Assembly: GCA_017985675.1 (NCBI GenBank)
Contig: JAGNXB010000014.1
Span: 1-60,261, forward strand
Direction: 5' to 3'
Length of the DNA stretch: 60,261 nucleotides
DNA from: Saprospiraceae bacterium
GTDB lineage: Bacteria > Bacteroidota > Bacteroidia > Chitinophagales > Saprospiraceae
The notes below the pieces were generated by a model. The model was given only the letters and a program-made list of their open reading frames with translations. It did not search any database and was not told where the DNA came from. This document shows, one piece after another, positions 25,917-34,199 of the stretch (within the stretch, counting starts at the first letter, position 1; each line of letters opens with the position of its first letter). Both the position numbers and the translations under genes were made by a program.

Positions 25917-25964
25917 ATGAATCCTCTGGAAGAGAACCGATGGGTATGGAACTGTGTTGTGTAA
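25917..25964 (+). CDS. Possible 15-residue leader peptide before queD
   Basis: ATG to TAA, 15 codons encoding MNPLEENRWVWNCVV, entirely within the predicted queD leader and ending 17 bases before the queD ATG. Two Trp, a Cys and consecutive Val near the end are unusual for so short a frame. No attenuator hairpins pair obviously with it. It may be chance. Confidence 0.2.
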   Translation: MNPLEENRWVWNCVV

Positions 25965-25981
25965 TCCTTAGAATCTGAAAG

Positions 25982-26338
25982 ATGCAAATATTCAAATCGT
26001 TTACGTTTGACTCAGCCCACTATCTTCCAAATGTACATGAAGGGCACAAATGCCGGAATATGCACGGCCATACCTACAGACTTGTAGTATATCTGGAAGG
26101 GGCGCTTGATCCAAAACTAGGCTGGGTTCTTGATTTTGCGGATATGAAACAGAGTGTTGTACCAATGGTCAAACTATTGGACCACCAATTACTGAATGAC
26201 ATTCCCGGTCTTGAAAATCCAACCTGTGAAATGGTTGCTGTATGGATTTGGAACTATATCAAACCACTCCTCCCCTCCCTCTGCAAGATTGAGCTCCATG
26301 AAACACCGACCTCCGGGGTCGTGTATTCCGGACATTAA
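25982..26338 (+). CDS. queD: 6-carboxytetrahydropterin synthase
   Basis: 118 residues with the compact QueD/PTPS fold. Zinc ligands are the His of DSAHYLP (~14) and the HGH pair in RNMHGHTYRLVV (~30-32), with the catalytic Cys in HKCRNMHGH; LDHQLLND and PTCEMVAVWIW follow, and the family's C-terminal Glu is in ELHETPTSG. It converts dihydroneopterin triphosphate to 6-carboxytetrahydropterin in queuosine synthesis. queA lies 4.6 kb to the right, not adjacent. Stand-alone gene with its own TAnnTTTG promoter. Confidence 0.93.
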   Translation: MQIFKSFTFDSAHYLPNVHEGHKCRNMHGHTYRLVVYLEGALDPKLGWVLDFADMKQSVVPMVKLLDHQLLNDIPGLENPTCEMVAVWIWNYIKPLLPSLCKIELHETPTSGVVYSGH

Positions 26339-26877
26339 GTACTGATTGTTGCCTAAACACTTAAAAAAGATACAATCAGCACTGATAATAGTTAATTGGA
26401 TTGTACCTATCTGGCTTGGGTACACATGACTGGTTGGATGGAACGTGTCTACAATGAAAAATGAGCAGCCTCAAATAAAGGCTGCCCGCACTTTAGCGGG
26501 CAGCCTGGCACAGGAAAGAGAGCAAAATTCAGATCTTGACCTTGGCTTGTCAAGGCTGATATTATTCATCAAAGGTTGTCTAAGTAGTTGATGGGATCAG
26601 CCAGATGGCTCAATCCGCACTTGTCATTGGATTTTCTTTTTGTTCCATATTGTTCCAAACTGCATATCTATACTGCTTTATACGAGACAGTTGGACTAAT
26701 CTTTCCTTACCTACAGCACTAATCTGCGCCAAATCCCAGGATATTGAACATCTGAACTACATATGGGCAATGGATTTCCTTAGTCTCTTTTACAAATCTG
26801 CGCTATGTCCCAGGATATTATACACCTTCGCCCTTCCGGGTTCCAGCTTTAGTATAATTGGACAAGTCCGGCTTGGA
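26339..26877. other. 539-bp region with hairpins and no credible gene
   Basis: Contains the strong hairpin at 26479-26506 near its left end. Plus-strand frame 26605-27060 and minus-strand frame 26790-27068 have no recognisable domains and overlap the better-supported small minus-strand gene at 26878-27129. No RNA gene is recognised in 26520-26877. Confidence 0.45.
26465..26506. terminator. Hairpin with competing alternative downstream of queD
   Basis: An 11-bp perfect hairpin pairs aggctgcccgc (26479-26489) with gcgggcagcct (26496-26506) across a 6-base loop. The upstream segment gcagcct (26465-26471) can pair instead with aggctgc (26479-26485). There is no T-run after it on either strand, so it may be a transcript-stabilising or Rho-assisted 3' structure for queD more than an intrinsic terminator. 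Confidence 0.55.
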
Positions 26878-27129
26878 TCAGTTATTATCACTAAATCGAT
26901 TTCGATCCTTTGGTTTGGCATCCGCATAAGCAGAAGGGGCGATTTGTTTGCCGGATGGATCAATTTGGAAGGGCAACTCCTGCGATTGGCGCATCTGGGC
27001 CCTGTGGCGACGATCAGGTTCGAATTGGCTAAACCAACTGCCTCCCAACATAAAGAATAAACCCCCAACCAGAAGAAGGACCCATTGTTTGTCGGAGATG
27101 CGCATGCGCACAGGTGCTGTAGTCTTCAT
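26878..27129 (-). CDS. Small single-pass membrane protein, unknown
   Basis: 83 residues: a basic N-terminus (MKTTAPVRMRISDKQW), one transmembrane helix (VLLLVGGLFFMLGGSWF, ~17-33), and a polar tail with basic residues that follows the positive-inside rule with the N-terminus in the cytoplasm. I recognise no family. A promoter-like TATCTTAG lies at 27173-27180 on the minus strand, 44 bases upstream, next to a 16-bp perfect palindrome. The gene is divergent from fabG. Coding status rests on the helix, the promoter match and the clean start. Confidence 0.5.
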   Translation of the reverse strand: MKTTAPVRMRISDKQWVLLLVGGLFFMLGGSWFSQFEPDRRHRAQMRQSQELPFQIDPSGKQIAPSAYADAKPKDRNRFSDNN

Positions 27130-27172
27130 AAGTGCTCTATTTGAGTTTTGAATTTGAGTTCATTTGAGGACG

Positions 27173-27180
27173 CTAAGATA
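27173..27180 (-). promoter_or_regulatory. Promoter-like TATCTTAG box for the small membrane protein
   Basis: Minus-strand TATCTTAG differs from TAnnTTTG at one base. The same octamer occurs on the plus strand at 27279-27286, 22 bases before the fabG ATG. Confidence 0.4.
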
Positions 27181-27187
27181 CAACAAA

Positions 27188-27216
27188 TTGTTTTATAAAA
27201 CAAAATGTTTTAAACA
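27188..27216. promoter_or_regulatory. Two adjacent palindromes between divergent genes
   Basis: ttgttttataaaacaa (27188-27203) is a perfect 16-bp palindrome. Three bases later tgttttaaaca (27206-27216) is a shorter palindrome around one central base and shares the TGTTTT/AAACA half-sites. The first palindrome begins 8 bases behind the minus-strand TATCTTAG box, the usual place for a repressor site between -7 and -33. No regulator gene is adjacent. Confidence 0.55.
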
Positions 27217-27307
27217 AAAAAATATTTAGACCAGAAGGTTTTTATAAGCACGGGTATAACCGTGAGAGGATGAATCCCTATCTTAGCCCATCAAATGCAT
27301 TAAAACT

Positions 27308-28054
27308 ATGGGATTATTAGCAGGAAAGGTGGCGCTCATTACTGGTGGTAGCCGGGGTATTGGCGCTGCCATTGTTCGTCGGTTTGTCGCTGAAGGCGCA
27401 CAGGTGGCTTTTACCTATCTATCCAGCCCGGAAAAAGCTGAAGCGATAGCCGCAGAACTGAATAGAGACAGTATCAAGGTCATTGCCTATAAGTCTGATG
27501 CCGCTGATTATACCGAATCCGAGTTGTTAATTGAAGCTGTTTTAAAGGATTTTGGAAACCTGGATATCCTGGTGAACAATGCAGGCATCACCCGTGACAA
27601 TCTCATGCTTCGCATGAGTGAAGATCAGTGGGATGAAGTAATCCGCGTAGATCTCAAATCTGTATTCAACCTCACGAAACATGGGCTCAAACCAATGTTG
27701 AAGAAACGGGCTGGTTCCGTTATCAATATCAGTTCAGTTGTCGGTGTCTTTGGGAATGCCGGACAAGCCAATTATGCAGCAGCTAAGGCAGGCATACTGG
27801 GATTTACTAAATCTGTAGCCAAAGAAATTGGCTCAAGAAATATCCGCTGCAATGCCATTGCGCCAGGTTTTATAGAAACAGATATGACACATGTATTAGA
27901 TGAAAAAAATAAGGACCAGTTCCTGGCAGGTATCCCCCTTCGTCGTCTTGGCCAAGCGGACGATGTCGCCCAGGCTTGTGTCTTTTTAGGTTCCGACAGA
28001 TCTACATATATTACTGGTCAAACGCTTAGCGTTTGTGGCGGACTGAACACCTGA
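27308..28054 (+). CDS. fabG: 3-oxoacyl-[acyl-carrier-protein] reductase
   Basis: 248 residues, a classical short-chain dehydrogenase. NADPH site TGGSRGIGAAIVRRF (~12-27), NNAGITRDNLMLRM (~87-100) typical of FabG, catalytic Ser in NISSVVGVFGNAGQANYAAAKAG with Tyr and Lys of YAAAK (~152-156), and the C-terminal ITGQTLSVCGGLNT. It reduces 3-oxoacyl-ACP in fatty acid elongation. Its TGA overlaps the ATG of the following metalloprotease gene (28054), which couples the two translationally. A TATCTTAG box lies at 27279-27286. Confidence 0.93.
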   Translation: MGLLAGKVALITGGSRGIGAAIVRRFVAEGAQVAFTYLSSPEKAEAIAAELNRDSIKVIAYKSDAADYTESELLIEAVLKDFGNLDILVNNAGITRDNLMLRMSEDQWDEVIRVDLKSVFNLTKHGLKPMLKKRAGSVINISSVVGVFGNAGQANYAAAKAGILGFTKSVAKEIGSRNIRCNAIAPGFIETDMTHVLDEKNKDQFLAGIPLRRLGQADDVAQACVFLGSDRSTYITGQTLSVCGGLNT

Positions 28055-29310
28055 TGGGCCATTTCATCCAACTTACACTTATCCTGTTGGTAGTCCTGAC
28101 TTTGGCCGGGTGTTCTACAACGACCTTGGTATTCGACCCTTTGAAACATGGGAAAATACTTAACCAAACCAAACAAAAGGATACATCATCCCGCCAAAGG
28201 CTATGTCGGGATGTTACACCATATATACCAGATCATTCAGACAACGGCTCGCGTATCCCTGTTCGGTATATTCGAGTGAACTACCACATCGTCAACTCCC
28301 GTGATAGCACCCACAACTTTCAGGCTGAGGTAGGTACGCCTTACGTCCAACAATTAACAAGGGATATTAATCACAAACTGGCCAATAACCTGCAAATGTC
28401 GCTGCCTACAGCGAAGGATGTACCTGTGCTTCCTACGCAGATGGCATTGATACTGACACCGCTCCCGGGGGCTTTTTGGGACGATGGTGTCTATTACCAT
28501 TATGACGACGAACTCTATGCTTATGTTCATAAAGGGAAAAATCGGAACAACAGTGATCGCCGGGTAATTGATAAGTATGCCATTCAACCCGATTCCGTGT
28601 TGAACATTTTTATCATGCCCCATCATCCGGATAGTGTAGCGAGCCCAACTTATTCACATGGAGGAGTGGGCATCGCATTGGGTAAAGCACTAAAAATTAG
28701 TGGTCTATTTGAAAACGATTTGCCTCCAGTTGATTTTGCAGGTTTGACACTGCATGAAATTGGTCATGTGCTCGGCCTGTCGCACACCTGGCGATTCAAT
28801 GATGGCTGTGATGACACACCTTTCCATTCCAATTGCTTCAACGTAGGTCCGCCGCCTTGTGACACCAATTTGTCCAATAATGTCATGGATTACAATACCT
28901 GGCAACAAGCCTGGACACCCTGCCAGCTAGGCATGGTGCATCGCGGTTTTTCACGCGAAAAAGGCAGCTCCAGGAACTTTCTTCTCAGAGACTGGTGCAT
29001 ACCTGTATCGGGCAATGACATCCAAATCTCCAATGATGTTTCCTGGGATGGTGAAGTGGATCTTCGGGGGAACGTCGATATTTTGCCTGGTGGACAGCTT
29101 ACTATTCGTTGTCGTGCTTCCTTCCCGGAGGGTAGTCGCCTGACCATTCACCCGGGAGGAACATTAATTCTTGATGGTGGCATGTTGCATAATGATTGTG
29201 GGCTTCCCTGGCAGGGTATACATATTGTAAAAAAAGGATTTAAAAAAGGACAAGTGCTCTTGAGCGAGGACTGGAAAATAACAACACATGCTGCGGAAGT
29301 CCTGGATTGA
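28054..29310 (+). CDS. Lipoprotein metzincin metalloprotease
   Basis: 418 residues from the ATG that overlaps the fabG stop; an earlier Met at 28033 would spoil the signal. MGHFIQLTLILLVVLTLAGC is a lipoprotein signal with an ideal LAGC lipobox (Cys20). The catalytic motif HEIGHVLGLSHTW fits HExxHxxGxxH, followed by NNVMDYNTW as the Met-turn, which is characteristic of M43/pappalysin-like proteases. The last ~100 residues (GEVDLRGNVDILPGGQLTIRC) form a beta-helical segment like the one that ends many Bacteroidetes surface proteins. The 3' end overlaps the next gene by 23 bases. Substrate unknown. Confidence 0.85.
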   Translation: MGHFIQLTLILLVVLTLAGCSTTTLVFDPLKHGKILNQTKQKDTSSRQRLCRDVTPYIPDHSDNGSRIPVRYIRVNYHIVNSRDSTHNFQAEVGTPYVQQLTRDINHKLANNLQMSLPTAKDVPVLPTQMALILTPLPGAFWDDGVYYHYDDELYAYVHKGKNRNNSDRRVIDKYAIQPDSVLNIFIMPHHPDSVASPTYSHGGVGIALGKALKISGLFENDLPPVDFAGLTLHEIGHVLGLSHTWRFNDGCDDTPFHSNCFNVGPPPCDTNLSNNVMDYNTWQQAWTPCQLGMVHRGFSREKGSSRNFLLRDWCIPVSGNDIQISNDVSWDGEVDLRGNVDILPGGQLTIRCRASFPEGSRLTIHPGGTLILDGGMLHNDCGLPWQGIHIVKKGFKKGQVLLSEDWKITTHAAEVLD

Positions 29311-30922
29311 TCTTATCTCCATAGGTCTGGTCTTTTTTATGATCACTGTTGCTTTCTACTGGCCGGTAAGGGAAGCTGGATTCACATCTGATTTTACGGG
29401 GCATCTTGAAATGTTCGAACAAAAGGCAACGATTGGATGGTGGAATTCCTTCGGCTGGCGTTCAAATCAACCCGTGCTTTTTGGATTTATGTTCTTTTGG
29501 TACAAGCTGTTTAGCCTATCACCTTTACCATGGTTTTTTCTATTTACAGCCTTTCATGCCTTCAATGCCTTGTTGCTTTTTCAGTTGACCCGGCATCTTC
29601 TATTGCGTGGTTCACATCAAACCCTAATTCCCGCCCTTTCCGTTGCTTTACTTTTTCTTACCCAACCATACCAGGTGGAAGTGGTCACCTGGAAAGTTTG
29701 TATTCATTACCTATTGAGCACGGGTAGTATTCTTGGCATGCTTTTGATGTTATTCCGCAGCCCAAAGAGCCAATCAATTCCCTATTGGATTACTTTTCAC
29801 ACCTTATTTGCCCTTGCACTTTTCTCCCTTGAATTGGCATTCATCTTCCCTTTGATTGTATTGGTCACTCTGGCCTGGATTGCCTGGGAGGAAAATTGGG
29901 ACCGGAAAACCTTTCGTCGATTGGCCGGGTTCAGGATTCTCCCACAAGTAGCCTTTATGGCACTCTATTTTATATGGAATCGGATCCGGTTAGGCACATG
30001 GATTGGCCATTATGGTGAAGAAGTACATTTAAGGTTGAGTCTGGATGAGTTGATCAGTCATACCCTCAACTACTTCTTAAAATACCTGCTGTTTACACGA
30101 GACTGGGGCCATGAATGGAAGGCATATCTCGGAGACTGGCCGGAAAGAGATACCTCAACGCTATATTTGGCTGGGGGGATTGCTTTGTTACTTATGGTGG
30201 GCATGGGTTGGTATAGTGCCCACCGGGATCAATTGGTACGCACAGCCACATGGGCCATCATTGTTTTTTTGTTGGCACTAGGGCCGGTATTGACCTTGTA
30301 TTTCGCTTGGGCGGGCTACAGTGAAAACGACCGATATGGTTACCTGGCTTCTTCTTTTTTTATTTTAGGCCTTGTTTTATTGTTGTGGCGTCTACCCAGA
30401 CCTTACTTTCTGGCTATCATTGGCTTGTTGCTAGTGGTTCAAACGATGCTCTTAAACGCAAATATCGATCGGTGGCGACAAGGGCAAAGGGTGTATGCCT
30501 CTTTGTTAACTGATTACCGATGGGAAGGAACGTCGGATGTGTATATATTGGGTATGCCAGACAATTATGACGGCATTAATTTGTTCCGTGGATTCATTCC
30601 TGGCGAAGGTATTCATGACGCATTGCAGTGGGTCAGTGGGAAGCCACCCTCGGCCCACCTCACGGAGGTAGCAGCATTTGTCATGCGTTCACCTTTAGAC
30701 GCAGTACGAGTCCATCAAGAAGACAGTTTGAATTATACCGTAAGTTTCAACCAGTGGGGAAATTGGTTTGTTCGAAAGGGACTTGGGGCGTCTGATTATG
30801 AGACGGAGGCATTCAAAGTAGATTTTAACGAAGGTGGATATCGATTAACTTTCAACCGCTATGATTCGGGGCGAACGCTCCTTTATTCGGATGGAGGAAG
30901 GTGGAAAATAGCTGGCCAATAA
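29288..30922 (+). CDS. Polytopic membrane protein, GT-C glycosyltransferase-like
   Basis: 544 residues with about eleven to thirteen hydrophobic helices followed by a soluble C-terminal region (~440-544). The first outer loop carries [15 protein letters not shown] (~31-45), where GT-C enzymes keep an acidic pair, and the topology (long first loop, many helices, C-terminal soluble domain) resembles GT-C or O-antigen-type transferases. No family signature is strong enough for a firm name. The start overlaps the metalloprotease gene, and the unit fabG-protease-membrane protein appears to be one transcript. Confidence 0.65.
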   Translation: MLRKSWIDLISIGLVFFMITVAFYWPVREAGFTSDFTGHLEMFEQKATIGWWNSFGWRSNQPVLFGFMFFWYKLFSLSPLPWFFLFTAFHAFNALLLFQLTRHLLLRGSHQTLIPALSVALLFLTQPYQVEVVTWKVCIHYLLSTGSILGMLLMLFRSPKSQSIPYWITFHTLFALALFSLELAFIFPLIVLVTLAWIAWEENWDRKTFRRLAGFRILPQVAFMALYFIWNRIRLGTWIGHYGEEVHLRLSLDELISHTLNYFLKYLLFTRDWGHEWKAYLGDWPERDTSTLYLAGGIALLLMVGMGWYSAHRDQLVRTATWAIIVFLLALGPVLTLYFAWAGYSENDRYGYLASSFFILGLVLLLWRLPRPYFLAIIGLLLVVQTMLLNANIDRWRQGQRVYASLLTDYRWEGTSDVYILGMPDNYDGINLFRGFIPGEGIHDALQWVSGKPPSAHLTEVAAFVMRSPLDAVRVHQEDSLNYTVSFNQWGNWFVRKGLGASDYETEAFKVDFNEGGYRLTFNRYDSGRTLLYSDGGRWKIAGQ

Positions 30923-30953
30923 AATATTCTGCCATAATAGGTAAAAAAATGCG

Positions 30954-30961
30954 TAATTTTG
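30954..30961 (+). promoter_or_regulatory. Bacteroidota -7 box (TAATTTTG) for queA
   Basis: Exact TAnnTTTG match 26 bases before the queA ATG at 30988. It excludes the longer in-frame start at 30901, which lies upstream of the expected transcription start. Confidence 0.6.
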
Positions 30962-30987
30962 CGCCTATTTTAAAAAAACCAGATACC

Positions 30988-32052
30988 ATGAGGACAAAAC
31001 TATCGCAATTCAGTTATGACCTTCCTGATAACCTGATAGCCCAGTACCCATCCAAGGAAAGGGACGAGTCTCGCCTTATGGTGGTCAACCGGGAAACAGG
31101 CAAGATTGAACATAAGATATTCAAAGACGTACTAGAATATTTTTCGGATGATGACGTGATGGTGTATAATAACACCAAAGTATTTCCTGCAAGACTTTAT
31201 GGCTGCAAGGAAAAAACAGGTGCTAAAATCGAAGTGTTTCTGCTTCGCGAATTAAATTCAACTGCTCGTTTATGGGATGTGCTGGTCGATCCTGCCCGTA
31301 AAATTCGTGTAGGCAATAAGCTCTATTTTAATGACGAACATGACAACGAAGTACTGACTGCCGAAGTGGTAGACAATACGACCAGTCGGGGACGGACGAT
31401 CCGCTTTACGTTTGATGGCACGAACGAAGAATTTCAACAAAATCTGAACAAACTTGGCAATACGCCGCTGCCACGCTACATTGGTCGCCCGGCAGAAGCG
31501 GTAGATAAGGAACGTTACCAGACCGTATTTGCCTCTGAAGTTGGCGCTGTCGCTGCACCAACAGCAGGCCTCCACTTTAGCAACGAGTTGCTGAAGCGCC
31601 TGGAGTTAAAAGGCGTCGAATTGGCGGAGGTTACTTTGCATGTTGGCTTGGGCACTTTTCGCAATATCGAAGTGGAAGATCTTTCCAAACACAAAATGGA
31701 TGCTGAATACTTTCGTATCGGAAAAGATGCTGTAGACAAAGTCAACAAATCCAAAACCGGAGGTGGCAAAGTGTGTGCAATTGGAACAACTTCCATGCGA
31801 GCATTGGAATCTGCTGTATCTGCAGAAGCAAATCTGAAAGCGGTCGAAGGCTGGACCAATAAGTTTATCTTTCCTCCTTACGATTTCCATATCGCCAATG
31901 CGATGATTACCAATTTCCACATTCCAAAGTCGAGTGTCTTAATTATGGTTTGTGCATTTGGAGGATATGAATTGATCATGGACGCTTATCATCAGGCCAT
32001 CAAAGAAAAATACCGCTTCTATTCCTATGGTGATGCCATGCTGATCATATAA
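30988..32052 (+). CDS. queA: S-adenosylmethionine:tRNA ribosyltransferase-isomerase
   Basis: 354 residues from [21 protein letters not shown], the standard QueA start; the frame is open back to 30901 but that part is not family-like. Motifs: [13 protein letters not shown] (~19), [16 protein letters not shown] (~57-72), [13 protein letters not shown] (~182-194) and [25 protein letters not shown] (~217-241), ending [28 protein letters not shown]. It transfers the ribosyl of AdoMet to preQ1 in tRNA to make epoxyqueuosine. With queD 4.6 kb to the left it shows the queuosine pathway is present, but the genes are not clustered. Confidence 0.95.
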   Translation: MRTKLSQFSYDLPDNLIAQYPSKERDESRLMVVNRETGKIEHKIFKDVLEYFSDDDVMVYNNTKVFPARLYGCKEKTGAKIEVFLLRELNSTARLWDVLVDPARKIRVGNKLYFNDEHDNEVLTAEVVDNTTSRGRTIRFTFDGTNEEFQQNLNKLGNTPLPRYIGRPAEAVDKERYQTVFASEVGAVAAPTAGLHFSNELLKRLELKGVELAEVTLHVGLGTFRNIEVEDLSKHKMDAEYFRIGKDAVDKVNKSKTGGGKVCAIGTTSMRALESAVSAEANLKAVEGWTNKFIFPPYDFHIANAMITNFHIPKSSVLIMVCAFGGYELIMDAYHQAIKEKYRFYSYGDAMLII

Positions 32053-32208
32053 ATTGAACTTCCTGAAGTGTGCCGCGGTTATCGTTGGGTTGGAAGAAAC
32101 GGCATGACCAATGGTTCTTCTTAAGGTTTTCTAATATTTTGATAATCAATAGATTTAAATACGGACATTTGCGCGTTGCCAGATCTTGACAAACATCTAA
32201 ACTTTGGT

Positions 32209-32216
32209 TACATTTG
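32209..32216 (+). promoter_or_regulatory. Bacteroidota -7 box (TACATTTG) for the DUF2795-like gene
   Basis: Exact TAnnTTTG match 47 bases before the ATG at 32264. The gene is bounded on the other side by a strong terminator, so it should be transcribed alone. Confidence 0.6.
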
Positions 32217-32263
32217 CGCGAATTTACCGGAATCAAGTGCTTTAAAACAAAAAAATAAAACGC

Positions 32264-32485
32264 ATGTATTGGACTCTTGAACTTGCTAGTCACCTGGAAG
32301 AAGCACCTTGGCCTGCTACCCGTGATGAGCTTATCGACTTCGCCATTCGTTCGGGTGCACCTTTGGAGGTCATCGAAAACCTCCAGCAAATGGAGGATGA
32401 AGGTGAGCTTTTTGAAAGCATTGAGGATATCTGGCCTGACTATCCCAGAAAGGATGACTTTTTATTCAATGAAGATGAATATTAG
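32264..32485 (+). CDS. DUF2795-like small acidic protein
   Basis: 73 residues: MYWTLELASHLEEAPWPATRDELIDFAIRSGAPLEVIENLQQMED, then an acidic tail (FESIEDIWPDYPRKDDFLFNEDEY). The first part, with PWPATRDELIDFA-x-R-x-GAP-x-x-VIENL, matches the DUF2795 pattern common in Bacteroidetes. Its strong promoter box and its own terminator point to an abundant short mRNA. The molecular role is unknown. Confidence 0.85.
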   Translation: MYWTLELASHLEEAPWPATRDELIDFAIRSGAPLEVIENLQQMEDEGELFESIEDIWPDYPRKDDFLFNEDEY

Positions 32486-32517
32486 CACTATAGCTGATCG
32501 GAAAGCACCTAATCAGT

Positions 32518-32554
32518 AAAAAAACCCCCGGATTTTAACCCGGGGGTTTTTTTA
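32518..32554 (+). terminator. Rho-independent terminator
   Basis: Arms aaaacccccgg (32521-32531) and ccgggggtttt (32540-32550) around an 8-base loop, with T-run to ~32553. Ends the DUF2795-like message and insulates the downstream operon. Confidence 0.93.
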
Positions 32555-32663
32555 TTTCATCACGTTTGTACAGCAAATACCACCATTTTCAGGGTGTTAA
32601 AAAATAAAATGGTCTGGTTTTTGTCATATGTGACAGGCATTCTTCACCCTGTGATAGCCTCTA

Positions 32664-34199
32664 GTGAAATTACTGATCGAACTGACGCGTATAGCGAACT
32701 TAAAGCGAGTCTCAAAGATTGAGATCTTTGATGCCCAGTCCACTAAGAATAAAACCAGCAAGTTTAATGCGTTTTATGATGCGTTATCATCCGATAAACT
32801 GCGCACTGACAGAGACGCAGCGAAAATGCTTTATAACACATCTCCGGCTGATGACCGTTACCGGCAACTGAAGTCCAGGTTTCGCCGACGACTGCTTAAT
32901 ACGGTCTTTTTTCTAAATGTCACCTCCCCAATTAAGCCCCGCTACGAACAAGCCTATGCGGATTGTCAGAGAGATTGGGCCTTGGTCAATATCTTAACCT
33001 TGTATGACGCCGAACAAAGTGTACCATATCTCACGCGTCAATTACTCAGTGCGGCCAGCAAATATCATTTCACCAGTATAATGGTGCAATCTGTAAGGCT
33101 TTTAATGCAAATAGCCACATCCACCCAAGATATAAAGGAACATGAACGGCTACAGCAACTCCTGGAAATTTATCTGCCTATGGAGCAAGCGGAAATTGAA
33201 GCGGAAACACTTTTTCAAAACATTTGCCTGAAAAAGGATCTCGAACCTGAAGGATTATCCACCTCACTGTGGAATGCATGGCGGGAAAGATTTATCCAAC
33301 TCTCCGAACACCATCCTACACCAAGAACCCAATACTTAGCCTATCTGGTAGGCTCATGGCAATATATGGCTGAGGGTCGTTTTGACCTGGTCCTTAGCAT
33401 CTGTCAGCAGGCAGAACGCATGTTAAACGCCAATCCGGATTATTTCCCTCAGGATAGTTTTTTTAGTATCCGGTATTTGCTCATACAGGTATTCCTGCAG
33501 ACCGGAGACTTCTCCGCCGCCCGAGAACATGCTGAAAAGATCATTCCTGAACTAGAGCCTGGCTCTCAAGAGTGGTTGAATTATTTAGATATCTATTATC
33601 TGGTAGCTGTAAAAAGTGAAAATTATACCCACGCCTATGCTATCCTTCAGCGCTTACTAAGCCTAAAACAATTTAATAAACTGGATGCCCCCACTAAAGA
33701 AAAGTGGCAACTATACAAAGTTGCCCTCTACTATTTGTTATTTATAACACCCGATTCGAGTCGACTACTTCAGTCGAAACTTTATTCAAACTTTCAAATA
33801 ACCCATTTTTTAGAAGATGTAGCCCTCTTTCCTAAGGAGCGGCGAATCTACACTGTCTGGACACTGATTCTACAGGTGCTCTTTTTGTTAGAGCAAAATG
33901 AAGACCAGGCGATCGATGAAATAATGGATCGTTTAAAACAATACACCCGCAAACAATTACATCCGGTCCGCCATGAACGGATCATCGAATTTATTCGTTG
34001 TCTTGGCTATTTGTCCAAATCTGGTTTTGATGGGAGTAAAATAAAGGTAGATAATAAATATTATCTCCGGTTACTCAGCCTCCCACTGAAGTACAACGGT
34101 AATATTGATCAGTTAGAAATCATCCCATTCCCTACCTTGTGGGGCCTCATCCACAAAAGGTTGAAGCGCTCCTCTGTTGGCCCAATGCTCTCCATCTGA
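32664..34199 (+). CDS. Helical-repeat protein of unknown function, first gene of cmk-feo operon
   Basis: 511 residues, apparently cytoplasmic, with no signal peptide or transmembrane helix. Start is GTG (32664); no ATG occurs for the first ~54 codons. Most of the sequence (~95-430) is predicted antiparallel helices of TPR/SEL-like spacing, for example GSWQYMAEGRFDLVLSICQQAERML and QVFLQTGDFSAAREHAEKIIPELEPG. The N-terminal ~90 residues are basic (LKSRFRRRLLNTVFF). I do not recognise a family. Its 3' end overlaps cmk by 23 bases, so it is the leader of a five-gene operon, and its function may be connected with iron uptake or with translation. Confidence 0.75.
   Translation: MKLLIELTRIANLKRVSKIEIFDAQSTKNKTSKFNAFYDALSSDKLRTDRDAAKMLYNTSPADDRYRQLKSRFRRRLLNTVFFLNVTSPIKPRYEQAYADCQRDWALVNILTLYDAEQSVPYLTRQLLSAASKYHFTSIMVQSVRLLMQIATSTQDIKEHERLQQLLEIYLPMEQAEIEAETLFQNICLKKDLEPEGLSTSLWNAWRERFIQLSEHHPTPRTQYLAYLVGSWQYMAEGRFDLVLSICQQAERMLNANPDYFPQDSFFSIRYLLIQVFLQTGDFSAAREHAEKIIPELEPGSQEWLNYLDIYYLVAVKSENYTHAYAILQRLLSLKQFNKLDAPTKEKWQLYKVALYYLLFITPDSSRLLQSKLYSNFQITHFLEDVALFPKERRIYTVWTLILQVLFLLEQNEDQAIDEIMDRLKQYTRKQLHPVRHERIIEFIRCLGYLSKSGFDGSKIKVDNKYYLRLLSLPLKYNGNIDQLEIIPFPTLWGLIHKRLKRSSVGPMLSI

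Larger units (their letters stand above)
25629..25981. other. Intergenic region between SQR and queD
   Basis: 353 bases between divergent genes. The right part has an inverted repeat (25847-25889), a promoter box (25895-25902) and a 15-codon upstream frame (25917-25964), listed separately. The left part (25630-25840) shows no gene and no clear promoter for SQR. I found no preQ1 riboswitch fold. Confidence 0.5.

Noticed and set aside
25629..25981. preQ1 riboswitch upstream of queD
   Set aside because: No preQ1-I or preQ1-II core was recognised; the hairpin seen lies upstream of the predicted transcription start.
26605..27060. Plus-strand frame of 151 codons after queD
   Set aside because: No domain, erratic composition, and antisense to the better-supported small membrane protein at 26878-27129.
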